A stretch of 64,000 nucleotides of DNA from Desulfurococcaceae archaeon UBA285 (GCA_002495025.1 DADP01000025.1:1-64000), one strand, 5' to 3'; positions 12,020 to 21,244 are shown, counted from the first letter of the stretch. Notes: generated from the letters alone by a model not told the origin. Numbers and translations: made by a program.

Positions 12020-12643
12020 CTATTGTTGTTCTTGGAGTGTTTTGAATAGGTATTGTTTTGTCTGGTATCCGTCTTTAGTGAATATTATTATGTCTACTCC
12101 ATCACCAGACAGTACATCTCTCTCTATAACTGTCTTTATTGCTCCTATTGCTAGTTGTTCTGCTTCTTCTAGTGATAGGTCTTCACGGTAGCGTGGTTCT
12201 ATATAGCCTATTGCTAACTGGTGTCCCGAGCCTGCAGCAGCGTATTTTTCTTCTATTACGCTTCCAACAGGGTCTAGTATGAATAGTGCTGGTGTCTCGT
12301 CGTATCCACCAACTATTACTTCTGTAAACATCGGGAAGAACTTGTAGCTGTAGAGTATTAGTGAGAGTACTTTAGCTAGACTTCTGGTTTTCATCTCTCT
12401 TCCTATTTCCAACTCGTATTTCTTCGCTTCGTATTTAAGTAGTTTTGTTATATAACCAATATCTCCCATGAGGCCTGCAAATGCTACTCCACTACGACTT
12501 GTAATAGCATGTACTTTTGTTGCCTGACGGCTCATTATGAAACCATCGTATGTTACTCTCTTATCAGTAGCTAGTACTACTCCATTACGTGTTTTAATAC
12601 CAACAGCTGTTCCCGGTAAAACCATTCCCATTGATACCACCAT
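12020..12643 (-). CDS. psmB: Proteasome beta subunit with Gly in place of catalytic Thr1
   Basis: 207 residues of the 20S proteasome beta fold. The mature-like region reads PGTAVGIKTRNG, then LATDKR and QATKVHAI. Aligning on D17, R19 and K33 of archaeal beta subunits puts Gly, not Thr, at position 1, with Thr at 2. The supporting residues Asp17, Lys33 and the GSG and SG-D loops (AAAGSGH, LSGDGVD) are kept. Crenarchaea commonly encode two beta subunits, one inactive; this copy looks like the non-catalytic one. The true start may be either early ATG (VVSMGMVLPG). Confidence 0.92.
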   Translation of the reverse strand: MVVSMGMVLPGTAVGIKTRNGVVLATDKRVTYDGFIMSRQATKVHAITSRSGVAFAGLMGDIGYITKLLKYEAKKYELEIGREMKTRSLAKVLSLILYSYKFFPMFTEVIVGGYDETPALFILDPVGSVIEEKYAAAGSGHQLAIGYIEPRYREDLSLEEAEQLAIGAIKTVIERDVLSGDGVDIIIFTKDGYQTKQYLFKTLQEQQ

Positions 12644-12765
12644 TAAGCGTCTTGTTTAGAATAATTGTAAACAAGGTAAAATAGTTTTAGAAATACTTTC
12701 GGCCTACTCCGAGTCTCTAACACAAAAAACCAATTCTATAATAAACCCAGCCCAGAGAACATCAA

Positions 12766-13404
12766 TTGGTGGCGAAAGTGAAATGTTCTACTTGTGGAGG
12801 GACGCTTATCTGGGATTACGAGCGTGGAGAAGTAGTTTGTAGTTCTTGTGGACTAGTCCACTATACATTAACAACACTTGAATGCCAGTATTATAGAGTA
12901 AACAATGTAGAAGAAGACTCCACTAGAGAACAACCACGTAGTATCAAACCAGTTGTTTCACGAGAATATAGAAAACTACTACGCATATACAAAAAGACGA
13001 TTAAACTAGTTAAAAACAAACCATGGCTTGAAGTAGACTATAACAAGATAATCAATGAGAAAAAACACGTACACGCAATAAAATCTAAAGCATCAATTAA
13101 AGCCGTTAAAAACATCGAGGAATACGGGTATTGGGACATAGTGAAGAAGGGATTAGAGTTTATTAACAGTGTTAATCCAGCTTTTCTAGCTAGAAGTGAG
13201 AGGAGTAAATATGCTCTCGCCTATATGGTTGCAGTAAAACTTGAAACAGGGAGATATCCAAGTAGAGAAGATGTAGTCAAAATATTCAATATTAGTAATA
13301 CGAGTTACAATAGACTGTGGAGTATAGCCGAGAAAATACTGAAGTCGCCGCAATTCCAACCCTTTAACTCTCAACTCGAAAACAATGCAGTGTTTTCCAG
13401 CTGA
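12766..13404 (+). CDS. TFIIB-type zinc-ribbon protein with one partial cyclin-like domain
   Basis: 212 residues. The N-terminus is a zinc ribbon, KCSTCG...VVCSSCG, spaced like that of archaeal TFB. The C-terminal third (SKYALAYMVAVKLETGRYPSREDVVKIFNIS) resembles the second half of one TFB cyclin repeat with its helix-turn-helix. The B-reader region is divergent and the second cyclin repeat is missing, against about 300 residues for normal TFB. It may be a TFB paralogue or TFB3-like factor. It starts with TTG 12766 or GTG 12769. Confidence 0.65.
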   Translation: MVAKVKCSTCGGTLIWDYERGEVVCSSCGLVHYTLTTLECQYYRVNNVEEDSTREQPRSIKPVVSREYRKLLRIYKKTIKLVKNKPWLEVDYNKIINEKKHVHAIKSKASIKAVKNIEEYGYWDIVKKGLEFINSVNPAFLARSERSKYALAYMVAVKLETGRYPSREDVVKIFNISNTSYNRLWSIAEKILKSPQFQPFNSQLENNAVFSS

Positions 13405-13494
13405 TTAGAAAAATAGGTGTAGAATAATAACTCAATATAGAGATAAGTATACTAGACGAATAGTTATACAAGTAATTTTACAGCGTGGATTTAA

Positions 13495-14508
13495 ATGGAG
13501 AAGCCAGTATTATCTAAACTATACGTTAGAAATTATAGCGAGCTCTACGAGTATTTAAACAATTCATTAAAAAAGATCAAGCCATTAGAAGGCGAAGACT
13601 TCAAGTTATTTATGAAGAAGAAGATAACATCGGCATACCAGGTAATTGAAAGCGAATTAAACAAGCTCCTCGAGGCACTCGTATTGATTCAAAACGCTGG
13701 CGACTTCTATAGAGAGCTATTTAAGGTATATACTGGTAGCACTGTAGAAGAATACATAGTCGACGTGAAAAAGAGGATTAAACTAGCTAGAAATATATAC
13801 AAGTGGGCAATACAAGAACTAAGTAGTTTGGATTCAAAGAGAAAGAGAAAAATAGTATTGACTTTTAGAGCTGGTATAGGCAGGCTTTTATCAATATATA
13901 AGAGAATGGATAAACGAGTAGTACTAGTTAAAGAATACTTGAAAGAAGTATCTAAAATGCCTGATACAAGAGGAGACTATATTGTCGTCCTCGCCGGGCT
14001 ACCACAAGTTGGTAAATCAACACTACTTTCAAAACTAACTAGTGCAAAACCAGAAATTGGTTCATACCCGTTTACAACGAAAACCCTTATAGCTGGACAC
14101 CTCGTTGTTGAACCATATGGTAGAATAGTTATTATTGACTCGCCGGGTATACTGGATACTCCAATTGAAGAAAAGAATATTATTGAATATAAAGCAATAC
14201 TTGCATTAAAACACTTAGCAGACCACGTAGTCTACTTGTTTGCCTATACACCTAGTTTCTACTATACACTCCAAGAACAATTAAACGTTTATGAATCAGT
14301 AAAACGACTCCTCGGCGATAAACCAATAACTATAGTTTTCAATAAAGTAGACTTGCTTTCAAAGACGGAATTGGAAGAATACATGGGTGAGATTGAAAGT
14401 AAAACTGGTATAAAACCAATACCAGTCTCTGCATTAACAGGCTATAATCTAGATGAAATCCGCCAACTACTAGTAAGCTATCTCAAGGAGAAAAAGAAAC
14501 TCCAGTAA
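13495..14508 (+). CDS. Nog1-type GTPase, Obg/HflX superfamily
   Basis: 337 residues. A helical N-terminal domain (1-150) precedes a GTPase domain with G1 GLPQVGKST, a switch region SYPFTTKTLIAGH, G3 DSPGILDT, G4 NKVD and a G5-like SALTG. The SYPFTT motif and N-terminal helical domain identify the Nog1 family, which acts in maturation of the large ribosomal subunit. The G1 loop has Gln where most family members have Asn. Its stop overlaps the end of the convergent rtcA gene by 26 bases. Confidence 0.87.
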   Translation: MEKPVLSKLYVRNYSELYEYLNNSLKKIKPLEGEDFKLFMKKKITSAYQVIESELNKLLEALVLIQNAGDFYRELFKVYTGSTVEEYIVDVKKRIKLARNIYKWAIQELSSLDSKRKRKIVLTFRAGIGRLLSIYKRMDKRVVLVKEYLKEVSKMPDTRGDYIVVLAGLPQVGKSTLLSKLTSAKPEIGSYPFTTKTLIAGHLVVEPYGRIVIIDSPGILDTPIEEKNIIEYKAILALKHLADHVVYLFAYTPSFYYTLQEQLNVYESVKRLLGDKPITIVFNKVDLLSKTELEEYMGEIESKTGIKPIPVSALTGYNLDEIRQLLVSYLKEKKKLQ

Positions 14509-15556
14509 TTCTCACTATACCAGGTTTGCCTATTTCTCCCTGTACTTCTACTTGAGCACTTGGAATAAAGAGTTTTGCTACTTCTATAGCTGTAGCAAGA
14601 TGCATTGTTATTTTCGAGACTCCGGCAATGCTTTCACCCCTAGCTAGAAACATGTACGGTATAAGCATATCACCCATGTGTTTATCAAACGCCATTCCTG
14701 TTTCATAGTCTTCAATTAGTGATAAAGCAGCTTCTTCGCCTACTTTCTCGGCTGGTTTACCTTTTTCACCGAGGGAGTCGCCTCCAAGTCTAACATCCAT
14801 ATCTGTTTCTACGTATACTAGTATTCCGCTTCCAGGACCTAAGTGTGGATCTCTTTCTGGTGGATATGTTTCAATATCGATTTTCGGCTCTACATTAATG
14901 TATTTTCTAAGTATGTTTAATGCTGAATCTGCTTGTCTCTTTGCAACATGGTGTGGTAGTTTTACAGCGTGGCTTGTAATGAATAATTTTACTGGTTTAC
15001 CACGTGAAACCTTGTTTATGGGTGTTAATGGTTGTTTAACGGGGTTTACACGTAGTTCTACTAATCCACCGCCTCTAGGGTAGTGTCCTCGTCTATGTAG
15101 TTTAATATCTACATTTACACCAAAGTGTCTAAGATTATATGTAAATACGTGTATCATGTAGTCTATTGGTGGACTCATTGGTACATTAGTACCTCCTTTA
15201 ATTGTTACTCTAGAGGAGCAATCACTAAACAGTAGTACTGGTAGTATTGCTTGTATTACGAGAGAGACGCTTCCAGCTGTTCCAATATCAAATGTAAAAT
15301 CTCCACAGCGTCTTTCAACGGGCTTGAATACTAGTCTCGAACTACCTACTTGTGCACCTTCAACTTCTGCTCTAGTGAGCTCTGCTAGTGCTTTAACAGC
15401 TGTTAAATGCTGTGGTCTTAGCCCTGGATTACTCCTCTTAGCTCTAATATTGTATACTTCTACTGGTTGGAGAAGTAGTGCTGATAGTGCTAGTGAATAC
15501 CTTAATATCTGTCCTCCTCCCTCACCCATACTTCCATCAATACGTAGTATGTTCAT
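14483..15556 (-). CDS. rtcA: RNA 3'-terminal phosphate cyclase
   Basis: 357 residues from ATG at 15556 (MNILRIDGSMGEGGGQ), preceded by GGAGGT. Family hallmarks include the opening DGSMGEGGGQILR, RPQHLTAVKAL, and the adenylylation region near HLATAIEVAKLF, where family members use a histidine. RtcA converts RNA 3'-phosphates to 2',3'-cyclic phosphates using ATP. It is the last gene of psmB-aCPSF1-nadM-rtcA and overlaps nadM by 20 bases. The reading frame extends further upstream to 15583, but the family N-terminus supports 15556. Confidence 0.94.
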   Translation of the reverse strand: MNILRIDGSMGEGGGQILRYSLALSALLLQPVEVYNIRAKRSNPGLRPQHLTAVKALAELTRAEVEGAQVGSSRLVFKPVERRCGDFTFDIGTAGSVSLVIQAILPVLLFSDCSSRVTIKGGTNVPMSPPIDYMIHVFTYNLRHFGVNVDIKLHRRGHYPRGGGLVELRVNPVKQPLTPINKVSRGKPVKLFITSHAVKLPHHVAKRQADSALNILRKYINVEPKIDIETYPPERDPHLGPGSGILVYVETDMDVRLGGDSLGEKGKPAEKVGEEAALSLIEDYETGMAFDKHMGDMLIPYMFLARGESIAGVSKITMHLATAIEVAKLFIPSAQVEVQGEIGKPGIVRITGVSFSP

Positions 15557-16064
15557 CAATACACAACCTCCTAACTCTTTCAACTCCCTTTATTTCATCT
15601 ATGTATTCAGATACAGATGGTGGTACTAGTTCACGCCATTCATCGCTACCTCTAGCCATTAACTCTCTTATCCTCGTACCATGATATCTCATGGGTTCTA
15701 GTAGAGTAATCCTCTTGGTTGGTTTACCAAGCCATTCAAACAAGTATAGTGTCTGGGGGTTTCCAGAGGCTACAACGTCTACTCTGGGAGACATAGATAA
15801 TACGTATGCAGTCCAAGTCAAAGGCATATTTATATCTGGAATAGTTATCATCCAAACCCTTCCGAGAAGACCGTTCTCCCTTATTACTCTATATATCATT
15901 TCCCAACGCTCTCCCGCTGTGAATGGATTTCTACACGTATAGCCATCCTGCGCGCTTCCAATTGCAACTATTACTTCATCGTATTCACTGAGTAATTGGT
16001 TTATAGCTGCTATGTGTCCTTTGTGAAATGGCTGGAATCTACCGGGGAATAGTGCCCGCTTCAA
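15537..16064 (-). CDS. nadM: Nicotinamide-nucleotide adenylyltransferase
   Basis: 175 residues, the normal length for archaeal NMNAT. The nucleotidyl-transfer motif GRFQPFHKGH (residues 8-17) and the second signature YHGTRIRELM are present. The enzyme joins NMN and ATP to make NAD in the cytosol. It lies 12 bases after aCPSF1 and overlaps rtcA, so it is part of a tight operon. Confidence 0.95.
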   Translation of the reverse strand: MKRALFPGRFQPFHKGHIAAINQLLSEYDEVIVAIGSAQDGYTCRNPFTAGERWEMIYRVIRENGLLGRVWMITIPDINMPLTWTAYVLSMSPRVDVVASGNPQTLYLFEWLGKPTKRITLLEPMRYHGTRIRELMARGSDEWRELVPPSVSEYIDEIKGVERVRRLCIDEHTTY

Positions 16065-16076
16065 TTAAATCCACTC

Positions 16077-18017
16077 CTACTGTGCTGTTAAGTGAATTGA
16101 GTCGAGGTTTGATGGTGTTAGTATTTTCTGAGCGTATGTCCTGATTTCCTTTGACTTCTTTAATAATGACGCGAGTGCATCTATAGCGTTTGGCTCTCCA
16201 TGGTTTAAAATAATTGTTTTTGGTTTTGGATTGATATCTCTTGCATATGCTAGTAGTTCGCGTTGATCGCTGTGTCCACTGAAGCCATCAATGCTTTCTA
16301 CTTCGAGGTTTACTTTTATAGCTTCTACTTTGTTTTCAACAATTATTGATACTTCTTTCATTCCATCTTTAACCATTCTTCCAAGTGTTCCCTCTGCCTG
16401 GTATCCAACAAATACGATTGAGTTTCTAGGGTCTTCTGCTAGTAGTTTGAAGTATTCTACTGCTGGGCCTCCATTCAACATACCATTTGTAGCAATAATA
16501 ACTGATGGTCTGTCTTCTACTATATCCGGTCTTGCAACAGGGCCTTCTAGGATTTTCACGTTGTCTGTTATAAATGGGTTTTCACCATTGTAGATATCTT
16601 CTCTAACTTTTTTACTGAGGTACTCTGGGTATTGTAGGTGTACTGCTGTTACTTCGTTTACTAATCCTTCAACGTAGATGTTAATTGGTGGTATTTGTTT
16701 TTCTTTTATAGCATTGTTTAATACTAGGAGTATTTCTTGTCCTCTACCAGCTGCGAATACGGGTATTAGTGTTATTCCATTACGCTCTGCAGTTCGCTTT
16801 ACAATTTCTATTAATCTAGCTTCTGCTTGGGCTCTTGGTTCTTGTAGACTAGCTCCATAAGTACTCTCCATTATGAGTGCTTCTACTCTTGGAAACTCTG
16901 TGTGTGCTCTACTCAGTAGTCTTGAATCAGCGTATTTAAAGTCGCCTGTATAGACAATATTGTATAATCCCATTCCAATGTGGAGGTGTACTATTCCAGA
17001 TCCGAGGAGGTGGCCGGCGTTGTACATAGTGAGCTTTATATCTGGTGCTACATCTGTTACTTCATCATAGTCTACTGTTATAGTGTGTGTTAGTGCTGTT
17101 AACAAGTCTTTTTCTCCATATGGAATATATCTACCTGATTTCTTTGAGACTTCTAGTAGGTCTTTGAGCATTATAGCCATTAACTCTCTAGTTGGCTTAG
17201 TAGTGTATACTGGCCCTCTATATCCGTATTTATAGAGTAATGGTACTAATCCAGCGTGGTCTAGGTGTGCGTGTGTCACTATTACTCCATCTAGCTCGTC
17301 TATTCTCAATATATCTATTATTGGATAGGCTTTAAATGGGTCTGAAAACGCGCCAACGTTTATTCCAAAGTCTAGTAGTATTCTACTCTCTCTTGTTTCA
17401 ACTAGTATTGCTGATCTACCAACTTCTCTGAAACCGCCGAGGCCAGTGATTCTAACATAGTTGTTTTTATAAATTACATCTCTATGTACTCTTTCACCAA
17501 GTGTTCTCAGGAATTCTAGTCTATACTCGCTTTGTTTAATCAAGTAGTTAGTGATTTCTTTGAGTGTTTTTGTCTCGAATGGCGTTGTTCTCAGTGGTAC
17601 TACTCTCCACCCTGTTTCAGCTAGGAGCATGTTTCGAAACACATTACCTTTGCCAATGATATATCCTGGTTTCTCTGCTTTAACTAATACTTCCCCGCTT
17701 GCCTCGTCGAAGTACATTCCATTAGGATCTATACCGGCTTCTTTAGGCGAGTATTCAATTATTATCTTCTTGGCTTCTTCTTTACTGAGTCTTGCATCGG
17801 GAGATACTCGTATAACTATTCTCTTTCTAACCTTCTTCGCTATTGTTTGAGCTAGCATTGGATATTTAACTAGTGCTTTTCTATTTCTAACGTATATTAC
17901 TATTAATGGCCCTTCGAATTCAATATTTGATAATTCAAGCTCTGCTGGTATTTCCTCCATTATACTCTTCAACAACATTAGTTTTCCTCTATCTAGCAAC
18001 AGTCTTCCTGATGTCAA
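16077..18017 (-). CDS. aCPSF1, KH-domain beta-CASP ribonuclease
   Basis: 646 residues. Two N-terminal KH-type RNA-binding domains (about 1-150; note GYIIGKGNVFRNML) are followed by a metallo-beta-lactamase domain with THAHLDHAG and a beta-CASP domain, ending in the HGEPNAI motif. This is the architecture of archaeal aCPSF1, which cleaves transcripts at U-rich sites and drives transcription termination. It starts with TTG after AGGGG. It follows the proteasome beta gene, a pairing seen widely in archaea. Confidence 0.95.
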   Translation of the reverse strand: MTSGRLLLDRGKLMLLKSIMEEIPAELELSNIEFEGPLIVIYVRNRKALVKYPMLAQTIAKKVRKRIVIRVSPDARLSKEEAKKIIIEYSPKEAGIDPNGMYFDEASGEVLVKAEKPGYIIGKGNVFRNMLLAETGWRVVPLRTTPFETKTLKEITNYLIKQSEYRLEFLRTLGERVHRDVIYKNNYVRITGLGGFREVGRSAILVETRESRILLDFGINVGAFSDPFKAYPIIDILRIDELDGVIVTHAHLDHAGLVPLLYKYGYRGPVYTTKPTRELMAIMLKDLLEVSKKSGRYIPYGEKDLLTALTHTITVDYDEVTDVAPDIKLTMYNAGHLLGSGIVHLHIGMGLYNIVYTGDFKYADSRLLSRAHTEFPRVEALIMESTYGASLQEPRAQAEARLIEIVKRTAERNGITLIPVFAAGRGQEILLVLNNAIKEKQIPPINIYVEGLVNEVTAVHLQYPEYLSKKVREDIYNGENPFITDNVKILEGPVARPDIVEDRPSVIIATNGMLNGGPAVEYFKLLAEDPRNSIVFVGYQAEGTLGRMVKDGMKEVSIIVENKVEAIKVNLEVESIDGFSGHSDQRELLAYARDINPKPKTIILNHGEPNAIDALASLLKKSKEIRTYAQKILTPSNLDSIHLTAQ

Positions 18018-18105
18018 CTATAACCCCTCTCAAGCTTGCAGGATTAAAAGCATTAAAAGACAAGACCGATTAAGAGTATATATTCAACCCTTTTAAAAAT
18101 AGAGA

Positions 18106-18756
18106 CTACTCAGTTTTCGAAGTTGGAGTGAGAGTTTTCTTTAATTGAATTGTTTTTTCAAGTACTACTCCATCTCTACCAATTACCAGTACGTCAACTC
18201 CCTCTCCCGAGAAGCCATCTCTACTCAATGCAGCTGTAACAGCTTTCACTGCGAGGTCTACTGCAGCGTCCAGTGATAAATCTTCTCTATACCCTGATTC
18301 CAACACGCCGAATGCTACAGGGGAACCACTACCAGTAGCCATATATTTCTCTCTCGTTACTGTTCCATAAAGGTCTAAGTAGTAGAGGCTGGGCCCTTCT
18401 TTCTCATCGTAGCCTCCAAGTAGTAGTTGAACAATAAATGGGTAGATTCTCAGATATGATGATAGTATTAGAGAGAGATTTGAAGCCATTGCCCTTATAC
18501 TCATTGGTCTACCAGTGGTCAACTCGTATTCGCGTACTATATACCTCATATTGTCTACCAATATCTGTGCGTCTGCTACAAGACCTGAAATAGTCATTGC
18601 TGCTCTATCAGTTATTTTAGCTATTTTCTTTACTGCTTTATGGTATACTGTTGGGCCAGCTGTAGCTCTTTTATCAGCTGCTAGAACCACGTAGTCTCTC
18701 AGTGTTAATCCAACAGTTGTAGTCTTAGATTCAACATTCATTTCAGTAAACACCAA
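18106..18756 (-). CDS. psmB: Proteasome beta subunit, catalytic
   Basis: 216 residues. The active-site region reads ESKTTTVGLTLRDYVVLAADKR with Thr1, Asp17 and Lys33 (HKAVKK) in register, and GSGSP and FSGEGVD loops further on. It is therefore the threonine-protease subunit of the 20S core, in contrast to the Gly1 subunit at 12020-12643. The residue before Thr1 is Lys rather than the usual Gly, and the propeptide is only 6-11 residues depending on start (TTG 18756 or ATG 18741). First gene of the psmB-aCPSF1-nadM-rtcA operon. Confidence 0.94.
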   Translation of the reverse strand: MVFTEMNVESKTTTVGLTLRDYVVLAADKRATAGPTVYHKAVKKIAKITDRAAMTISGLVADAQILVDNMRYIVREYELTTGRPMSIRAMASNLSLILSSYLRIYPFIVQLLLGGYDEKEGPSLYYLDLYGTVTREKYMATGSGSPVAFGVLESGYREDLSLDAAVDLAVKAVTAALSRDGFSGEGVDVLVIGRDGVVLEKTIQLKKTLTPTSKTE

Positions 18757-18796
18757 GTCTAAGTAAGTTACTGTGTTATTGATAACCCTATTTAGA

Positions 18797-18805
18797 CTTA
18801 AATAC
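18797..18805. promoter_or_regulatory. Possible shared TATA element of psmB and egsA
   Basis: The near-palindromic cttaaatac sits midway between the divergent psmB and egsA starts, about 45 bases from each. It can be read as an archaeal TATA box on either strand (tttaag reading left). Which strand it really serves is inferred from spacing only. Confidence 0.35.
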
Positions 18806-18846
18806 TTATTACTCTACAAAACCATAGAGGGACAATGTGAAAAATA

Positions 18847-19914
18847 GTGAGTGGTATGAGTAGAATACACGAGATTATTCTACCATTAAAGGTTATTGTT
18901 GGTAGTGGAGCACTGAATAGCCTCCCCAGTATACTCAGAGAGTTAAATGATAAAGAAACACTTAGAATAGGCGTAGTCACAGGAGAAAACACGTATACAG
19001 CGGGAGGAGTATTCGTCGAGAAAACAGCAAGAGATTTTGGAGAAGTATTTGTTTGGAGAGTAAAAGACTCTAAACTTGAAACAGCTCAGAGAATCGCCGA
19101 AGAAGCTAGTAGTAAAAGTATAGATGTTGTTATTGGCGTTGGTGGTGGTAAATCAATAGATATTGCTAAATACACAGGTTTCAAAACAGGAGTACCAGTT
19201 ATTAGTATACCACTCGCGCCCAGCCACGATGGAATAGCAAGCCCGTTTGCCAGTTTGAAAGGTAGTGATAAACCATATAGTATGAAGACTAGTACTCCAT
19301 ATGCAATAATAGCTGATACAGATATTATCTCGAAAGCACCAAAGAGACTAATACTATCCGGTATAGGAGACCTACTAGGAAAATTCGTATCTGTAAGAGA
19401 CTGGCAACTAGCACATAGATTAAAAGGCGAGTATTATGGAGAATACGCTGCTCAACTAGCACTTCTAAGTGCTAAACACGCTCTTAGATACCATGAAGAA
19501 ATAGCTTCTAGTTCACCAGAAGGAGTGAGAATACTAGTAGAAGCACTTGTAAGTAGTGGTGTTTCAATGTGTATAGCTGGTTCTAGCAGACCGGCGAGTG
19601 GAAGCGAGCATTTATTTGCTCATGCACTAGAAATACTAGCTCCTGGAAGAGTACTCCACGGGGAAGCAGTAGCACTCGGCACTATTATAATGCTCTATAT
19701 TTACGGAGACCCGTTATGGAAGCGTATAAGGAGAGTAATGAGGAAAATAGGGTTGCCGACAACTGCAAGCGAGTTGGGACTGCCACCAGAAATCCTAGTA
19801 AAAGCATTGACTATAGCTCCAAGTATTAGACCAGAAAGGTATACTATTCTAGGTGAAAGAGGGGTATCTGAAGAAGCTGCTTTAAAAGTACTTCGTGAAA
19901 CCAGTGTTATTTAG
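18847..19914 (+). CDS. egsA: sn-Glycerol-1-phosphate dehydrogenase
   Basis: 355 residues. The NAD(P)-binding GVGGGKSIDIAKYTG and the metal-site region (SIPLAPSHDGIASPFASL, SEHLFAHALE, LHGEAVALG) are those of archaeal G1PDH. The enzyme reduces dihydroxyacetone phosphate to glycerol-1-phosphate, the backbone of archaeal membrane lipids. GTG at 18847 and ATG at 18856 are both possible starts (MSGMSRIHEI). Confidence 0.95.
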   Translation: MSGMSRIHEIILPLKVIVGSGALNSLPSILRELNDKETLRIGVVTGENTYTAGGVFVEKTARDFGEVFVWRVKDSKLETAQRIAEEASSKSIDVVIGVGGGKSIDIAKYTGFKTGVPVISIPLAPSHDGIASPFASLKGSDKPYSMKTSTPYAIIADTDIISKAPKRLILSGIGDLLGKFVSVRDWQLAHRLKGEYYGEYAAQLALLSAKHALRYHEEIASSSPEGVRILVEALVSSGVSMCIAGSSRPASGSEHLFAHALEILAPGRVLHGEAVALGTIIMLYIYGDPLWKRIRRVMRKIGLPTTASELGLPPEILVKALTIAPSIRPERYTILGERGVSEEAALKVLRETSVI

Positions 19915-19932
19915 GAGTTAAAAACGATTTGG

Positions 19933-20628
19933 TTATTGTGGCTTCTTTATCTCTTCTTGGTATACTAGGGTTTTTACCTGGTCTTTAAACAACTCGAATA
20001 CGTCAGCTGCTAGTGTTAGTTTGGAGTAGCCTAGGTTTTCACGTGTAATGTATTTACCGGGTATTTTAACTACTAGTTTTCCGTCTCCTTCACTGTATTC
20101 TACACTTACTTCATCGCTGGGTATTCCTAGATGTCTAGAAGCTAGATACTTGGCTTTCTCGTTGAAGTCTTCGAGTTTTCTAACTACTTTTACTTTGTAT
20201 ACTAGTGTTTTACCGGCTAGTGGGTGGTTGAAATCTATTGTTACTCTACCACCACTTATTTGTTTAACAATACCTCTTACTCCTCCTACTTCAACTACGT
20301 CTCCAACGCTGACTGTATATCCTCTCCTCTGGAATTCACGTAGACTAAATATTCTTACTTTACTGGGGTCTCTCTCACCGAATGCTTTTTCTGGTGGTAG
20401 TTCTATTTCTTTTTCTTCGTTTTCACTTAGTTTTGCTATTTCTTCTTCGACGTAGGCGTTTAACCAGTTCTTTCCAAGTACTATTAGTACTGGTCCATAG
20501 ATTCTATTCGACTCGTATATGTTTTCTTTTTTCGCTAGTTCTGCATCTGTAGTGTCTATTACTGCATTTGTATCTTTCACTCTAATCGTGTATTCTACGA
20601 GCAAAAAGTCTCCTTTGTTAAAGGGCAT
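19933..20628 (-). CDS. FKBP-type peptidyl-prolyl isomerase, long SlyD-like form
   Basis: 231 residues. An FKBP domain with an inserted flap makes up the first 150 (FLLVEYTIRVKDTNAVIDTT, PPEKAFGERDPSKV, DFNHPLAGKTL), followed by a C-terminal alpha/beta domain of about 80 residues. DFNHPLAGK is the signature of SlyD-type FKBPs. The long C-terminal extension matches the archaeal FKBP26-like group. Cytosolic chaperone and prolyl isomerase by family. Confidence 0.9.
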   Translation of the reverse strand: MPFNKGDFLLVEYTIRVKDTNAVIDTTDAELAKKENIYESNRIYGPVLIVLGKNWLNAYVEEEIAKLSENEEKEIELPPEKAFGERDPSKVRIFSLREFQRRGYTVSVGDVVEVGGVRGIVKQISGGRVTIDFNHPLAGKTLVYKVKVVRKLEDFNEKAKYLASRHLGIPSDEVSVEYSEGDGKLVVKIPGKYITRENLGYSKLTLAADVFELFKDQVKTLVYQEEIKKPQ

Positions 20629-20810
20629 GAATAATCAACCCTCATCTACGTGTTTTTAACTGTGAGACACAATAGAGATTTAAGCTTAATAAATCTTGAT
20701 GAAGAATTTGCGTGTAATGTATTTTTTAACCCTTAACTTGTTTAACACGTTTAGGATAGTATAGCTTTAAATTATGATTAAATCAAGTAGGTATATACAA
20801 GGTGTTAGAT

Positions 20811-21038
20811 TTGAGTGACACTGCACACAAAATACTAGAAGAAAACGTCGGCAACATAGTATTAATTAAAACAAGAGAGGGTATTTCACTAAGAGGAAAA
20901 CTAAGAAGCTTCGACCAACACTTAAACATTGTATTAGACGATACAGAAGAAATAAGAAGCGATGGAACAGTGAGAAAGCTAGGAACAGTAGTTATTAGAG
21001 GAGACAATGTAATACTCATCTCCCCCATAACAGAGTAG
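20811..21038 (+). CDS. LSm/Sm-like archaeal protein
   Basis: 75 residues from TTG at 20811, six bases after GGTG (20801-20804). Sm1 ([20 protein letters not shown], with [10 protein letters not shown]) and Sm2 ([13 protein letters not shown]) motifs are complete. Sm proteins form heptameric rings that bind U-rich RNA. It is followed after 17 bases by rpl37e, a pairing conserved in archaea. A GTG three codons upstream is a less likely start. Confidence 0.93.
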   Translation: MSDTAHKILEENVGNIVLIKTREGISLRGKLRSFDQHLNIVLDDTEEIRSDGTVRKLGTVVIRGDNVILISPITE

Positions 21039-21055
21039 AAAGAGGTGGTTGAAAC

Positions 21056-21244
21056 ATGGTAAAAGGAACACCAAGCATGGGTAAACATGGAAGAAGCAAA
21101 ACACACATTAGATGCCGTAGATGTGGAAGACACAGTTTCAACGTTGCAAAAGGATATTGTGCAGCATGTGGTTTTGGACGAAGCAAGAGGATTAGAAGGT
21201 ATAGTTGGCAAAACAAAAAAGTAAATAGAGTTAGAATTGTTTAA
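21056..21244 (+). CDS. rpl37e: Ribosomal protein L37e
   Basis: 62 residues, basic, with the zinc-binding pattern CRRCG...YCAACGFG and the family start TPSMGKHGR. Component of the large ribosomal subunit. ATG start after GAGGTGG. It is cotranscribed with the upstream LSm gene. Confidence 0.97.
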   Translation: MVKGTPSMGKHGRSKTHIRCRRCGRHSFNVAKGYCAACGFGRSKRIRRYSWQNKKVNRVRIV

